Source: Paludibacter sp. (GTDB taxonomy: Bacteria > Bacteroidota > Bacteroidia > Bacteroidales > Paludibacteraceae). From it: a stretch of DNA of 64,000 nucleotides. Shown piece by piece: positions 17,320-28,620 of this stretch. A program made the position numbers and the translations under genes. The stretch spans positions 122,235 through 186,234 of the forward strand of contig JARLGX010000010.1 in assembly GCA_031292575.1 (NCBI GenBank), in the 5' to 3' direction. Within the stretch, counting starts at the first letter, position 1; the number at the start of each line of letters is the position of its first letter. The notes under the pieces are model-generated. The model searched no databases. It was given only the letters and a program-made list of their open reading frames with translations, and was not told where the DNA came from.

Positions 17320-17955
17320 ATGCCAGAAATTGTCTTAACAAAAGAGGATATAATTAAAGGAGAAGTTATTGATACTGCTCAAAAGTTGTTTCAGCAATAC
17401 GGTTTTAAAAAAACCACGATGGAAGATATTGCTCAAGCGATGGGCAGGGGTAAGAGTACTTTGTATTATTATTACAAAAGTAAGGACATGATTTTTAGGG
17501 ATGTTATTCTTAAAGAAGCAACGGAAGTTATGACAGCTTTGACTGAAGCTACAGGGAATGAGATTTCATCCGAAAAGAAACTACAAACATATGTTATTAC
17601 TTTTTTTGATGTAGTAAAGAGTAAAGTTAGCCTTTATAATATGATGAAAAAAGAGTTGATGGCAGACGAAGGAATTTATATCAATAAACCATCGCTGAAA
17701 AAATCACTGTTACAGTTTAATGCAGAACAATTTAATCTGGTTAAAGAAATATTGATTTTAGGTGTTGAAAATAAGGAATTTACTTCTGAAATTAAAGATA
17801 ATATTGATGTTTTTGCATATATACTTAATGTGGGATTGAGAAGCATAACATTTAATTTAGCGTTTGATGCTAAAAGCGGAATGTTAGGTTTTTTCGAAGA
17901 TGAGAAACTTAAAATTATGTTCAATATTTTAATGAATGGACTAAGAAGTGTATAA
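17320..17955 (+). CDS. TetR/AcrR family transcriptional regulator
   Basis: 211 aa from the ATG at 17320; a TTG at 17290 is in frame but falls inside the promoter. The TetR N-terminal DNA-binding domain is at about residues 12-58 (VIDTAQKLFQQYGFKKTTMEDIAQAMGRGKSTLYYYYKSKDMIF), with the typical recognition helix ending in LYYYYKSK. The C-terminal ligand domain is divergent, so the effector is unknown. It stands 71 bases before the phosphatidyltransferase and GtrA genes in the same direction and may control them. Confidence 0.92.
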   Translation: MPEIVLTKEDIIKGEVIDTAQKLFQQYGFKKTTMEDIAQAMGRGKSTLYYYYKSKDMIFRDVILKEATEVMTALTEATGNEISSEKKLQTYVITFFDVVKSKVSLYNMMKKELMADEGIYINKPSLKKSLLQFNAEQFNLVKEILILGVENKEFTSEIKDNIDVFAYILNVGLRSITFNLAFDAKSGMLGFFEDEKLKIMFNILMNGLRSV

Positions 17956-18026
17956 ATGGAAGAATGCATGATTGCTATTTCTGATAAATAAAGTAAATGA
18001 ATAAACGTATAAAAACATTATAATGC

Positions 18027-18731
18027 ATGGAACCAACAAGAAAGCAAACGAATGAAGATGTCAAAAGTATTATTTCGGCTGATAGGGAAAGAACCAATAT
18101 ATTAAGAGTTTCTGAGCAGAAAACAATTTCTTATTTGGTTCAACGAATTCCATTGTGGATTAGTTCGGATATGCTTACCGGAATCGGTTTTTTGGGAAAT
18201 ATAATTACATTTCTTAGCTTTATATTAGCAACTTATGTAGATATTCATTATCTTTTATTCGGTGTATTGGGTTATGCCATTAGCTGGTTTGGCGATTCGC
18301 TTGATGGCAGAATAGCCTATTACAGGAATAAAGCACGAAAGTGGTATGGTTTCTCACTTGATATCACGGTTGATTGGTTAGGAATTATATTAATGGGACT
18401 AGGATTTGTGGTTTATACCGATGGACCATGGGAAATTATTGGTTTTTGTTTCGTGGTTTTCTATGGTTGGGAAATGATAACCACCTTACTTCGGTACAAA
18501 GTTACAGGGAAATACTCTATTGATTCAGGTCTTTTGGGACCTACTGAGGTTCGAATAGTAATTTCTTTGATATTGATTGTTGAAGTATTTTTCAGAGGTA
18601 CAATTCAATATGTTTCGGCAGTTGCAACTTTATTCTTATTTGTTTCTAATATAATTGATACTATAAAACTATTAAAATTAGCTAATGAATGCGACATTAG
18701 AGAAAAAGAGCAAAACAGGAAAAATTCTTGA
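18027..18731 (+). CDS. CDP-alcohol phosphatidyltransferase family protein
   Basis: 234 aa with about five membrane helices. The active-site motif D-x2-D-G-x2-A-R...G-x3-D-x3-D is present as D90, D93-G94, A97, G108, D112 and D116, so all four metal-binding Asp are kept; the Arg after A97 is Tyr here (GRIAYYR). Family members transfer an alcohol such as inositol phosphate, glycerol phosphate or serine onto CDP-diacylglycerol in the inner membrane. The acceptor alcohol is unknown. Its end overlaps the gtrA-like gene by 47 bases in another frame. Confidence 0.88.
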   Translation: MEPTRKQTNEDVKSIISADRERTNILRVSEQKTISYLVQRIPLWISSDMLTGIGFLGNIITFLSFILATYVDIHYLLFGVLGYAISWFGDSLDGRIAYYRNKARKWYGFSLDITVDWLGIILMGLGFVVYTDGPWEIIGFCFVVFYGWEMITTLLRYKVTGKYSIDSGLLGPTEVRIVISLILIVEVFFRGTIQYVSAVATLFLFVSNIIDTIKLLKLANECDIREKEQNRKNS

Positions 18732-19128
18732 AAAGATATTGATATTTACAAAAGCACAAATTTCTGCGTTTGTAGGTGGATCGGTCGACTATTTGACAAT
18801 GATTTTCTTTACAGAAGTTTTCCATGTACACTACACAATATCTATTGCCATAGGTGGAGTGATTGGTGCTATTGTTAACTTTAGCCTGAATAAAACCTGG
18901 ACATTTCACTCAAAGAATATCCCTTACAAGAATACAATGAGAAAGCAATTGATAAAATTTATTCTTGTTGTAATTAACAGTATCTTGTTGAAATCATCAG
19001 GCACATATTTAATTACAACTTTTCTTCAACTTGATTATAAAATTAGCCGCCTTATCACAGATTTAATAGTTTCGATAGCCTTTAACTATAACTTGCAAAA
19101 ATATTGGGTATTTAAAAAAATAACTTGA
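18685..19128 (+). CDS. GtrA family membrane protein
   Basis: 147 aa with four membrane helices in the GtrA pattern: FTKAQISAFVGGSVDYLTMIFFTEVF, GVIGAIVNFSLNKTWTFHS (the conserved N-x-x-W-x-F), then two more helices ending in NYNLQKYWVFKK. GtrA proteins are thought to move lipid-linked sugars across the inner membrane. The start at 18685 lies inside the preceding gene (47-base overlap). The pairing with a CDP-alcohol phosphatidyltransferase suggests a shared role in polar-lipid or glycolipid synthesis; this is inference. Confidence 0.88.
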   Translation: MNATLEKKSKTGKILEKILIFTKAQISAFVGGSVDYLTMIFFTEVFHVHYTISIAIGGVIGAIVNFSLNKTWTFHSKNIPYKNTMRKQLIKFILVVINSILLKSSGTYLITTFLQLDYKISRLITDLIVSIAFNYNLQKYWVFKKIT

Positions 19129-19340
19129 TGTCGGCATAAAAAAAGTATTCTTTACATATTGATGGAATATTGTATTTTTCAAAATATATTCTATTTATCC
19201 AAAAACAAAAGTGGATAATCCTGTATTTAGAATACTTCGAACTAAATCCATGTCAAAAAAATTATTTCATTGATTTAGAGTAGTTCTATTTAGAACAACT
19301 GCTTGATAAACAATTCCATTAATAACGATTTTCTTCCTAA

Positions 19341-21884
19341 ATGAATATAAAAACAGCAATTCTTTGCATATTACTTGGATTTATTCCATTCTTTGGTTTT
19401 TCGCAAACGAATAAGACACAAACCTTTAAAGGTAAAGTGCTTGATGCACAAAATAATGATCCAATTCCTTATGTTTCAATATTCTTGCCAGATTATGGGT
19501 ATGGAACAAAAACAGATTCAAAAGGCGAATTTTCAATTACTATTAACAATTTTTCTTCTTCCAAAAACAAAGCAAAAGTTTCAAGTGTCGGTTATAAAAC
19601 CGAGACTGTCTCTTTTTTGGATGGGAATAATGAAATAATTATTAAGTTAAGCCAGGAAACTCAGGCTTTACATGAAGTGGTTGTGAAAAAGCAAAAGTAT
19701 CAAAACCGGAATAATCCGGCAGTAGATTTAATCGAAAAAGTAATTGCGAATAAAAGTAACAATAAAAAAGAAGCCTTGAATTATTACGAAAATGAGAAAT
19801 ATGAAAAGGTACAATTTGCAATAAACAATATAACTCCCAAATTCCAAAAGAAGAAAATATTCAAACATTTCCAATTTGTATTTAACAATATTGACTCTCT
19901 AAAAAACAATGGTGAAAAGATATTGCCGGTTTACCTGAAGGAAGAAATTTCAAATTTTTATTATCAACGCTCACCACGAAAGGTTAAAGAGATTGTAACC
20001 GCTCACAAAGCTGTATCTTTTGCGGGATTCGACAATAAAGGAATTGAAGAAAACATAAAGTATTTATATCAGGATATCGATATTTACGACAATAACATAT
20101 CGTTTTTATCCAATCAGTTTTTGAGTCCGATTGCAAATTCGGCCCCAACCTTTTACCGCTATTATATCTTGGATACAATCCAATCGGGAGCCGATAAGTA
20201 CGTGAAAATGTATTTTGGTTCACGGAACAAAGAAGATATGCTTTTTCAGGGATATTTGTACATTATGTTAGACGGAAGCTATGCCGTGAAAAAAGTCGAA
20301 TTGTCTGTAAGCAAGGATATTAATCTGGACTGGATAAACGATGTAAAAATTGTGCAAGAGTTTGAAAAAACAGAAAATAATAATTGGATGATTTCGTCCG
20401 ATCAAATATCGATAAATTTTGGTATTACAAAGAAAAGTCATGGAATATTTGGGCAGAAAATAGTGTCCTATTCCAATTATAAATTTAAACCACCACAAAT
20501 TGAAAATGTATTTAAAGGATTAAGTGTTCAGGTGCTCGATAGCGCAAAACAAAGGAGTAAAGATTATTGGGAATTACACAGACATTTGAAGCTAAGTGAT
20601 TCGGAAAAAGGGACTTATACAGCTATGGATAGCGTTCAAAATGTTCAGGTTTTTAAGCGAGCCATGAATATTGCCACGATAATATTGTTTGGTTATGAAG
20701 ACTTGGGCTTGTATGAAATAGGTCCTGTTAATACATTTTACATGTATAATCCCATTGAAGGGATTAGATTGAGGTTTGGTGGTAGAACAACTGATAAATT
20801 TAGTAAAAAGTTTAGCTTCGAGGATTATATTGCTTATGGTTTCTCAGACCAAAAATTTAAGTATTATTTAGGTGGAACCTGGTCGTTCACAAAAAAGAAT
20901 TTTTTAGAATTTCCTGCTAAAACATTAAAAATGAGTTATCAAAATGAAACTCAGCTGCCTGGACAGCAAATGCAGTTTTTAATGGAAGACAATTTTCTAC
21001 TATCGATAAAAAGAGGAGTTAATGATAAAATTTTCTATAACAAAACTTTTAAAATAGAACATCTTAACGAGTTTCAAAATCATTTCTCATATACACTTGG
21101 GTATAAGTTTACGAACCAAGCACCTGGAGGGAATTTATACTTTAATTATACGGATTATTTATCACATCGAAATGATGTTAATAATCTGAGTATATCTGAG
21201 TTTTATGTTAATTTAAGATATGCGCCACATGAAAGTTTCTACCAGGGGAAAACGTATAGGATTCCAGTTTACAGTAAATATCCAATTTTTGAATTAAGAT
21301 ATAACGTTGGTTCTAAAGCGTTTTTCAATGATTACAATTATCAAAGTTTGCGCTTTTCTATCCGTAAACGTTTCTATTTGTCCGTTTTAGGCTACTCTGA
21401 TGTTGTATGGGAGGCCGGAAAGATATTTGGGAAAGTGCCCTATCCGCTTTTAAACATACCACAAGCAAACCAAACATATTCTTACCAAATAGAATCGTAC
21501 AACATGATGAATTTTTTGGAGTTTGTGACCGACCAATACACTTCATTATTGATTGATCATTCTTTCAATGGATTTTTCTTTAATAAATTGCCTTTGATAA
21601 AGCATCTTAATTTGAGAGAAATTGTTACTTGTAAAGTTTTATACGGTGATGTTACTGACACAAATAATCCGAATAAAAATGCCGATTTATTCAAATTGCC
21701 AATAGAGCCTGACGGAACGCCAATTACATATATGCTTGGAAAGACACCTTATATCGAGGGAAGCATTGGAGTTGGCAATATATTTAAGTTTTTCAGGGTT
21801 GACCTTGTCAGGCGTTTCACGTACTTAAATAATCCGCATGTTTCGCCTTATGGTTTAAGAATGCGTTTTAGATTTGACTTTTAA
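19341..21884 (+). CDS. DUF5686 / carboxypeptidase-regulatory-like outer-membrane protein
   Basis: 847 aa. A signal peptide (MNIKTAILCILLGFIPFFGFSQ) is followed by a CarboxypepD_reg-like beta-sandwich (about 28-112: FKGKVLDAQNNDPIPYVSIFLPDYGYGTKTDSKGEF) and a DUF5686 region to the end. The C-terminus ends in aromatic-alternating strands and a final Phe (RMRFRFDF), typical of an outer-membrane beta-barrel. Function is unknown; N-terminal domains of this kind are shared with TonB-dependent receptors, but no plug domain is seen. Free-standing gene: 212 bases before it and 135 bases after it are noncoding. Confidence 0.88.
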   Translation: MNIKTAILCILLGFIPFFGFSQTNKTQTFKGKVLDAQNNDPIPYVSIFLPDYGYGTKTDSKGEFSITINNFSSSKNKAKVSSVGYKTETVSFLDGNNEIIIKLSQETQALHEVVVKKQKYQNRNNPAVDLIEKVIANKSNNKKEALNYYENEKYEKVQFAINNITPKFQKKKIFKHFQFVFNNIDSLKNNGEKILPVYLKEEISNFYYQRSPRKVKEIVTAHKAVSFAGFDNKGIEENIKYLYQDIDIYDNNISFLSNQFLSPIANSAPTFYRYYILDTIQSGADKYVKMYFGSRNKEDMLFQGYLYIMLDGSYAVKKVELSVSKDINLDWINDVKIVQEFEKTENNNWMISSDQISINFGITKKSHGIFGQKIVSYSNYKFKPPQIENVFKGLSVQVLDSAKQRSKDYWELHRHLKLSDSEKGTYTAMDSVQNVQVFKRAMNIATIILFGYEDLGLYEIGPVNTFYMYNPIEGIRLRFGGRTTDKFSKKFSFEDYIAYGFSDQKFKYYLGGTWSFTKKNFLEFPAKTLKMSYQNETQLPGQQMQFLMEDNFLLSIKRGVNDKIFYNKTFKIEHLNEFQNHFSYTLGYKFTNQAPGGNLYFNYTDYLSHRNDVNNLSISEFYVNLRYAPHESFYQGKTYRIPVYSKYPIFELRYNVGSKAFFNDYNYQSLRFSIRKRFYLSVLGYSDVVWEAGKIFGKVPYPLLNIPQANQTYSYQIESYNMMNFLEFVTDQYTSLLIDHSFNGFFFNKLPLIKHLNLREIVTCKVLYGDVTDTNNPNKNADLFKLPIEPDGTPITYMLGKTPYIEGSIGVGNIFKFFRVDLVRRFTYLNNPHVSPYGLRMRFRFDF

Positions 21885-21992
21885 TTGAAATTTTTCCCAA
21901 TAATGTTTTTTTTTATCGGTAGTTTTTTTACAAAAATTGAATAATAAAGCGAGTTTTTTCTCGTTTATAAGTAAGTTTTGGTGTAATTTTTG

Positions 21993-22000
21993 TATTTTTG
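21993..22000 (+). promoter_or_regulatory. Candidate -7 box of the lipoprotein gene
   Basis: TATTTTTG, 19 bases before the ATG at 22020. This position also argues against a longer reading frame from 21990. Confidence 0.4.
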
Positions 22001-22019
22001 CAATAAATTTATAACTGTT

Positions 22020-22565
22020 ATGAAAGCACGATTATTTATTCTTCTAGGACTTATTGCTTTAGCTTTTACTGCCTGTGATTTGGGGGGGTCTGTAAACAAC
22101 ACGCCGATTATTTATTTTGTTACAAATCCGATAAATAATAATACCGACACATTATATAAATACATAACCGATCAGTCAGGCGTATATAGAATGGATACTG
22201 TAAGTGTTGGAGATACGGTTAATTTCCACATGTTGCTTTATGGTTACTCCAACAATCTGACATCATACTACGTGACTGTTTCAGATACTACATGTGCCAA
22301 AATTCTGCTTCCTCCAACAAGTTCTCTGGACTCAGTTTTCTTATCATCTTCATCAAACTATTCAAATGGAAAGTTTGTATTTAAAAATAAAATTACCAGT
22401 TTATATTTTCCATTTAAATATGTGGTTAAAAAGGTGTCGAACGATGAAAAAATCACATTTGTTATTAACTCAGATGCTAATTTCAATAGTATAGGTGGTG
22501 GAGGTAATTCGTTTTCTTTTATATTGCAAACTCCGATAATTCCGGATACAACAAAAATAAAATAA
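22020..22565 (+). CDS. Small lipoprotein of unknown function
   Basis: 181 aa from the ATG at 22020. The N-terminus MKARLFILLGLIALAFTACDLGG is a lipoprotein signal with lipobox F-T-A-C, so Cys19 would be acylated. The acidic-free residues after Cys (D-L-G-G-S) do not match a clear surface-export signal. The mature part is Ser/Thr/Asn-rich and beta-predicted, and it is not a family I recognise. It is followed by a very strong terminator and stands alone between the DUF5686 gene and pgi. Confidence 0.8.
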   Translation: MKARLFILLGLIALAFTACDLGGSVNNTPIIYFVTNPINNNTDTLYKYITDQSGVYRMDTVSVGDTVNFHMLLYGYSNNLTSYYVTVSDTTCAKILLPPTSSLDSVFLSSSSNYSNGKFVFKNKITSLYFPFKYVVKKVSNDEKITFVINSDANFNSIGGGGNSFSFILQTPIIPDTTKIK

Positions 22566-22579
22566 GAAAACAACCTATA

Positions 22580-22627
22580 TTTAAACAAAAAAACATCTAC
22601 GAATCCGTAGATGTTTTTTTGTTTAAA
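22580..22627. terminator. Bidirectional terminator, 22-bp perfect stem
   Basis: The arms 22580-22601 and 22606-22627 are exact complements around the tetraloop AATC, with GC-containing core CATCTACG and A/T flanks on both sides. It separates the lipoprotein gene from converging pgi. Confidence 0.92.
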
Positions 22628-22644
22628 CCAATAATGAAATGCTT

Positions 22645-23988
22645 TTACAATCTCGCTTTAATTGCTTTTGTTTCAGCTTCAAATCCGGGTTTCTCTAACA
22701 GCGCAAACATATTCTTTTTATATGCTTCAACTCCTGGTTGATCAAAAGGATTAATTCCTAAAACATAGCCACTAATTCCACATGCTTTTTCGAAAAAATA
22801 CAACAACTCGCCCAAATAGTATTCGTTTAGTTTCGGTAATTCGATTTTTAAATTTGGAACACCTCCATCAATATGAGCAATTTGAGTCCCAAGTTCAGCC
22901 ATTTTATTGACTTCATCAACACGCTTTCCGGCAAGGAAATTCAACCCATCTAAGTTGTTTTCATCATGCGGAAAAATCTTTGTGTTATTACTTTCTTTGA
23001 TAGAAATGACCGTCTCAAAAATACTTCGTTCACCTTCCTGAATCCATTGTCCCATGGAATGTAAGTCGGTAGTAAAGTCTACAGCTGCAGGAAAAATTCC
23101 TTTGTTTTCTTTTCCTTCGCTTTCGCCATAAAGTTGCTTCCACCATTCGCCAACGAAATGCAATTTTGGATGAAAATTAACAAGGATTTCTATCCCTTTT
23201 CCGTTTTTATACAATTCGTTACGAACCGCTGCATATTGAGCAGATATGTTTTCTTCAAATGGAATATTCAAACCTGTTGCTTTTTCCATGGTTGCGGCAC
23301 CAGCAATTAATTGGCGAATATCAAAACCAGCAACAGCGATTGGTAATAGACCTACCGGAGTTAGAACTGAATAACGTCCGCCTACATTATCTTCAATCAC
23401 AAAGGTTTTATAGCCCTCCTGAGTTGCTAATGTGCGTAAAGCTCCGCGAGATTTATCGGTAATGGCAATAATCAGTTTTTGAGCAGCAGCTTTGCCCTGT
23501 TGTTCTTCCAATTGAGTTTTAAGTAAGCGGAATGCCAAAGCAGGTTCGGTAGTAGTTCCTGATTTTGAAATGGAAATAATTCCAAACTTTTTTGTTTTCA
23601 AAAGTTCCTGCAGTTCGTATAGATAATCCTCACCGATATTTTGTCCGGCATAAACGACAATTGGTGATTTGCGTTCAGTTTGTAACCAATCGAAGCTGTT
23701 TGAAAGTGCATCAATAACAGCTTTAGCACCAAGATAGCTTCCTCCAATTCCAATAACTACTACCACTTCACAGTTTTCGCGAAGGATTTTCGCTGTGTTT
23801 TCCAAATCGCTTAATTCAGCGTCATTGATGGATGAAGGCAAATTCAACCATCCCAAAAAATCACTTCCTTTGCCTGTGCCGTTGTGTAAAGCAGCATTTG
23901 CTTCTGCGATCTGTGCTTTGTAACCGGCAACTTTTTGTTCGGACACAAATCCAAACGCTTTGTCGATAGATAATTTAATATTTTGCAT
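22645..23988 (-). CDS. pgi: Glucose-6-phosphate isomerase
   Basis: 447 aa, the short bacterial PGI type (about 445 aa in Bacteroides). The SIS-fold signature [19 protein letters not shown] and [15 protein letters not shown] (sugar-phosphate binding) are clear, as are the catalytic-region motifs [16 protein letters not shown] and [14 protein letters not shown] near the C-terminus. It interconverts glucose-6-phosphate and fructose-6-phosphate in the cytoplasm. It is third in the lysS-gpsA-pgi run, an order also known from Bacteroides. Confidence 0.98.
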   Translation of the reverse strand: MQNIKLSIDKAFGFVSEQKVAGYKAQIAEANAALHNGTGKGSDFLGWLNLPSSINDAELSDLENTAKILRENCEVVVVIGIGGSYLGAKAVIDALSNSFDWLQTERKSPIVVYAGQNIGEDYLYELQELLKTKKFGIISISKSGTTTEPALAFRLLKTQLEEQQGKAAAQKLIIAITDKSRGALRTLATQEGYKTFVIEDNVGGRYSVLTPVGLLPIAVAGFDIRQLIAGAATMEKATGLNIPFEENISAQYAAVRNELYKNGKGIEILVNFHPKLHFVGEWWKQLYGESEGKENKGIFPAAVDFTTDLHSMGQWIQEGERSIFETVISIKESNNTKIFPHDENNLDGLNFLAGKRVDEVNKMAELGTQIAHIDGGVPNLKIELPKLNEYYLGELLYFFEKACGISGYVLGINPFDQPGVEAYKKNMFALLEKPGFEAETKAIKARL

Positions 23989-24094
23989 ATTTTAAATTGA
24001 AAGCTCCTTAAATTCACCCATAGGATTGATTTAAAGGAATGTTTATAACAGTTTGATATTTATTTTTTTACTCCCCCTTTGCGGGTTAGTCCCT

Positions 24095-25090
24095 TTACTT
24101 TAGCTTTTCCGATAATTTTCGTATTTCCATAATAGGCGAAACTCGGTTGTACAGAATTTCAAATATTGAATCAACAATGGGCATGCTTATCCGATAATTC
24201 TCATTTATTTCGTGAATACATTTGGTGGCGTAATACCCTTCGGCAATCATTTCCATTTCAATTTGGGCTGTTTTTACAGAGTATCCCTTTCCAATCATAG
24301 TTCCAAAAAGGCGGTTCCTACTAAATTTGGAGTAAGCTGTAACCAATAAATCACCCAAGTATGCCGGTTCATTAATGTCGCGGTGAAGTGGGTTAGTGGC
24401 ATTGCAAAAGCGGTTAATTTCCTGAATGGCATTGGATATTAAAACTGCCTGAAAGTTGTCGCCGTATTTTAAGCCATGGCAAATACCGGCAGCAATGGAA
24501 TAAATATTTTTCATTACTGAAGAATACTCAATTCCCATTATGTCATCACTTATTGAGGTACGAATAAAATTTGTATTAAAGCGTTGCGCAATCAAACGGG
24601 CTTTTTCGCGAGAAGTACAAGCTATGGTCAGGTATGAAAGGCGTTCTAATGCTACCTCTTCAGCATGGCACGGTCCGGCAAGTACAGCAATACTATCTTT
24701 AGGGACATTGTAAAATTGTTCAAAATAATCTGTAACAATCATATTTTCATCCGGCACAATTCCTTTGATAGCAGAAACAATAAATTTGTTATTTAATGGT
24801 CGTTTTAGTTTTTTGAGGTGTTGCTTCAAAAATGGAGACGGAGTCGCAAAAATCAAGATATCAGACGTTCGAACCATTTTATTGATATCACTTGTGAAAT
24901 GAATCCGATCCGTATCAAATTGAACGCCGGTTAGATAAGATGGATTTTTGCTGATACGGATAAATTCATCAATTTGTTCCTGTCGGCGCATGTACCATGT
25001 AATGCTGTCAGTGTTGGTAAGTACTATTTTGGCTATTGCTGTGGCCCAGCTCCCACCACCTATTACGGCAATTTTACTTTTTTCGTTCAT
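24095..25090 (-). CDS. gpsA: NAD(P)H-dependent glycerol-3-phosphate dehydrogenase
   Basis: 331 aa. The N-terminal Rossmann motif IAVIGGGSWATAIAKIV, the lysine motif VSAIKGIVP and the catalytic-domain segment VLAGPCHAEEV (the family usually has GPS(H/F)AxEV) with VMKNIYSIAAGICHGLKYGDN are present. It reduces dihydroxyacetone phosphate to sn-glycerol-3-phosphate for phospholipid synthesis. It sits between lysS (79 bases upstream) and pgi on one strand. Confidence 0.96.
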   Translation of the reverse strand: MNEKSKIAVIGGGSWATAIAKIVLTNTDSITWYMRRQEQIDEFIRISKNPSYLTGVQFDTDRIHFTSDINKMVRTSDILIFATPSPFLKQHLKKLKRPLNNKFIVSAIKGIVPDENMIVTDYFEQFYNVPKDSIAVLAGPCHAEEVALERLSYLTIACTSREKARLIAQRFNTNFIRTSISDDIMGIEYSSVMKNIYSIAAGICHGLKYGDNFQAVLISNAIQEINRFCNATNPLHRDINEPAYLGDLLVTAYSKFSRNRLFGTMIGKGYSVKTAQIEMEMIAEGYYATKCIHEINENYRISMPIVDSIFEILYNRVSPIMEIRKLSEKLK

Positions 25091-25169
25091 TTTTCTTTAA
25101 ATTTTAGAACCAAGAACCAGAATTCAAGACTCAAAAACGATTTTCTTGTTCAACAGATTAACCAATCTA

Positions 25170-26897
25170 CTATTTTTCAGCTTTCGCTATCCACGCAGCA
25201 ACTTCCTCTTTCGATGGATTTGTCAACTCTAATTTATTTTTCTTATTTAATCCGCAAATATCCTGATGGAATTTATTCGGGTTCAACCCCTTTAATCCGT
25301 CCACAGTTTGAACTCCTGCTTTTTGAATTACGGCCACCCATGCTTCAGGGATTCCCAGTGCCAAAAATTTCTCGGGACCTTCTTTTTTCGCAGCTTTTTC
25401 AGCCTTCATTTGTGGAAAGAAAAGAACTTCCTGTATAGCTACCTGGCCAGTCATCAACATGACCAATCTGTCCATCCCGATTCCCATTCCGGAGGTTGGT
25501 GGCATACCGTATTCCAACGAACGCACAAAATCCATGTCGATAAACATGGCTTCATCATCTCCTTTTTCGCTGAGTTTTAATTGTTCCTGAAAACGACCTA
25601 ATTGATCAATCGGGTCATTCAATTCTGAATAGGCATTGGCTAACTCTTTGCCGTTCACCATCAATTCAAAACGTTCGGTCAGTTCGGGGTTGTCGCGGTG
25701 GCGCTTGCAAAGCGGACTCATTTCGCGCGGATAATCGGTAATAAAAGTGGGTTGAATGTAATTTCCTTCGCATTTTTCACCGAAAATTTCGTCAATCATT
25801 TTGCCTTTTCCCATGGTGTCATCGGCTTCGATGTGCAACTTTTTGCACACTTCACGAAGTTGATCTTCGTTCATGCCGTTAATGTCAATGTCGGTATGCT
25901 CCTTAATGGCATCAATCATGGTGATGCGTTTGAAAGGCGTTTTAAAACTGATAGTTTTGTCGCCAACGGTAATTTCATTCGTACCGTTTACATCTAAACA
26001 AATTTTCTCAATCATTCGTTCGGTGAAAGTCATCATCCAGTTGTAGTCCTTGTAGGCCACATATATTTCCATAGCTGTAAATTCAGGATTGTGTGTGCGA
26101 TCCATGCCTTCGTTGCGGAAGTTTTTGGAGAATTCGTACACGCCTTCAAAACCACCAACGATTAAGCGTTTTAAATATAATTCGTCCGCCACACGGAGGT
26201 AAAGTGGCATGTCCAACGCGTTGTGATGCGTGGTAAACGGACGTGCAGAAGCACCGCCTGGAATGGATTGCAGAATCGGAGTTTCTACTTCAATATATCC
26301 TTCTGCGTTGAAGTAATCACGCATGGATTGGTAGACTTTGGTACGTTTCAAAAAGATTTCTTTTATGCCTTCGTTTACTACTAAGTCGACATAGCGTTGA
26401 CGGTAACGTTGTTCAGGGTCTTCAAAAGCATCAAATGCAACGCCATCTTTGTATTTTACGATAGGGAGTGGGCGTAGTGCTTTGCTAAGTACCGTTAATC
26501 CCTGCGTATGAATGCTTATTTCACCTGTTTGAGTGCGGAAAACAAATCCTTTTATACCTACGAAATCGCCAATATCCAACAGTTTTTTGAATACGGTGTT
26601 GTACATTTCGGGTTGTGCTTCGGTGTTGATGTCGTCGCGGCTAACATATACCTGAATACGTCCTTTAGAGTCTTGAAGTTCAATAAAAGAAGCTTTTCCC
26701 ATAATGCGGCGGCTCATAATACGACCAGCTACACAAACGGTTCGACGGCTTTCGTCATCTTTAAATTCGGTTTTTATATCGGTGGAAAATGCATTGGTAG
26801 GGTAAAGTGCGGCAGGGTAGGGGTCAATGCCGAGATTTCGTAATTCATCCAGACTCTGACGTCTGAACTGTTCTTGTTCGCTAAGTTCTGTGCTCAT
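25170..26897 (-). CDS. lysS: Lysine--tRNA ligase (class II)
   Basis: 575 aa from the ATG at 26897; an upstream ATG at 26933 would run through the promoter box at 26923-26930. An N-terminal OB-fold anticodon-binding domain (about 45-150: VCVAGRIMSRRIMGKASFIELQDSKGRIQVYV) leads to the class II core with motif 2 (FRNEGMDRTHNPEFT) and motif 3 (GMGIGMDRLVM). The last ~60 residues (VQTVDGLKGLNP...KKNKLELTNPSKEEVAAWIAKAEK) are an extra helical domain typical of Bacteroidetes LysRS. First gene of lysS-gpsA-pgi. Confidence 0.97.
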   Translation of the reverse strand: MSTELSEQEQFRRQSLDELRNLGIDPYPAALYPTNAFSTDIKTEFKDDESRRTVCVAGRIMSRRIMGKASFIELQDSKGRIQVYVSRDDINTEAQPEMYNTVFKKLLDIGDFVGIKGFVFRTQTGEISIHTQGLTVLSKALRPLPIVKYKDGVAFDAFEDPEQRYRQRYVDLVVNEGIKEIFLKRTKVYQSMRDYFNAEGYIEVETPILQSIPGGASARPFTTHHNALDMPLYLRVADELYLKRLIVGGFEGVYEFSKNFRNEGMDRTHNPEFTAMEIYVAYKDYNWMMTFTERMIEKICLDVNGTNEITVGDKTISFKTPFKRITMIDAIKEHTDIDINGMNEDQLREVCKKLHIEADDTMGKGKMIDEIFGEKCEGNYIQPTFITDYPREMSPLCKRHRDNPELTERFELMVNGKELANAYSELNDPIDQLGRFQEQLKLSEKGDDEAMFIDMDFVRSLEYGMPPTSGMGIGMDRLVMLMTGQVAIQEVLFFPQMKAEKAAKKEGPEKFLALGIPEAWVAVIQKAGVQTVDGLKGLNPNKFHQDICGLNKKNKLELTNPSKEEVAAWIAKAEK

Positions 26898-26922
26898 AAT
26901 CTTTTTTATATACAAATTGCTG

Positions 26923-26930
26923 CAAAAGTA
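26923..26930 (-). promoter_or_regulatory. Candidate -7 box of lysS
   Basis: TACTTTTG on the minus strand, 26 bases before the start codon. Confidence 0.45.
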
Positions 26931-26937
26931 CAAAAAC

Positions 26938-26976
26938 TAATGCATAATGCATAATACATAATTCACAATTATGCAT
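26938..26976. repeat. Short tandem 7-bp repeat with palindromic ends
   Basis: Four tandem units of TAATGCA type (TAATGCA twice, TAATACA, TAATTCA) at 26938-26965. The region is also bounded by ATGCATAAT and its complement (26940-26948 and 26968-26976). It lies just upstream of the lysS promoter. The rest of the gap to 27127 holds no gene that I can support. Confidence 0.6.
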
Positions 26977-27127
26977 GAAGCCTGCATTTTGATGATTGGA
27001 ATAATTTTAAATCTATGAGAGATATTAATGAGAAATTATACCGGAGGATTGAAAAGGTCAGAAGATACTGCTTTTATAAAGCCTTTCAAAATGATAAGCA
27101 CTATCTGAAATGAGAAGTACCAATTAC

Positions 27128-27173
27128 AAAACTGTTTTAGATCGTTAAAAATTCGTACGGTCTAAAACAGTTT
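27128..27173 (-). terminator. Intrinsic terminator of the aldo/keto reductase gene
   Basis: A 17-bp stem (27128-27144 with 27157-27173, one mismatch/wobble) followed on the minus strand by TTTTG. Confidence 0.8.
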
Positions 27174-27193
27174 CTATGGCTTTTACCAATTAA

Positions 27194-28542
<1,349 letters not shown>

Positions 28543-28564
28543 ACCTGTTTTTTTTTAAAATTCA

Positions 28565-28597
28565 GTCTCCAATATTTAATCTGAAAATATCGGAGAC
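28565..28597 (-). terminator. Hairpin between yqhD and the flavodoxin fragment
   Basis: A 13-bp stem, GTCTCC(A/G)ATATTT type, one G-U wobble on the minus strand (28565-28577 with 28585-28597), followed on that strand by TGAATTTT. Probable terminator or attenuator after yqhD. Confidence 0.6.
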
Positions 28598-28620
28598 AGA
28601 AGATGAACTACAGTGAACAA

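Noticed and set aside
28543..28620. Frameshifted N-terminus of the flavodoxin
   Set aside because: None of the three minus-strand frames gives the phosphate-loop pattern; the segment is mostly a hairpin.
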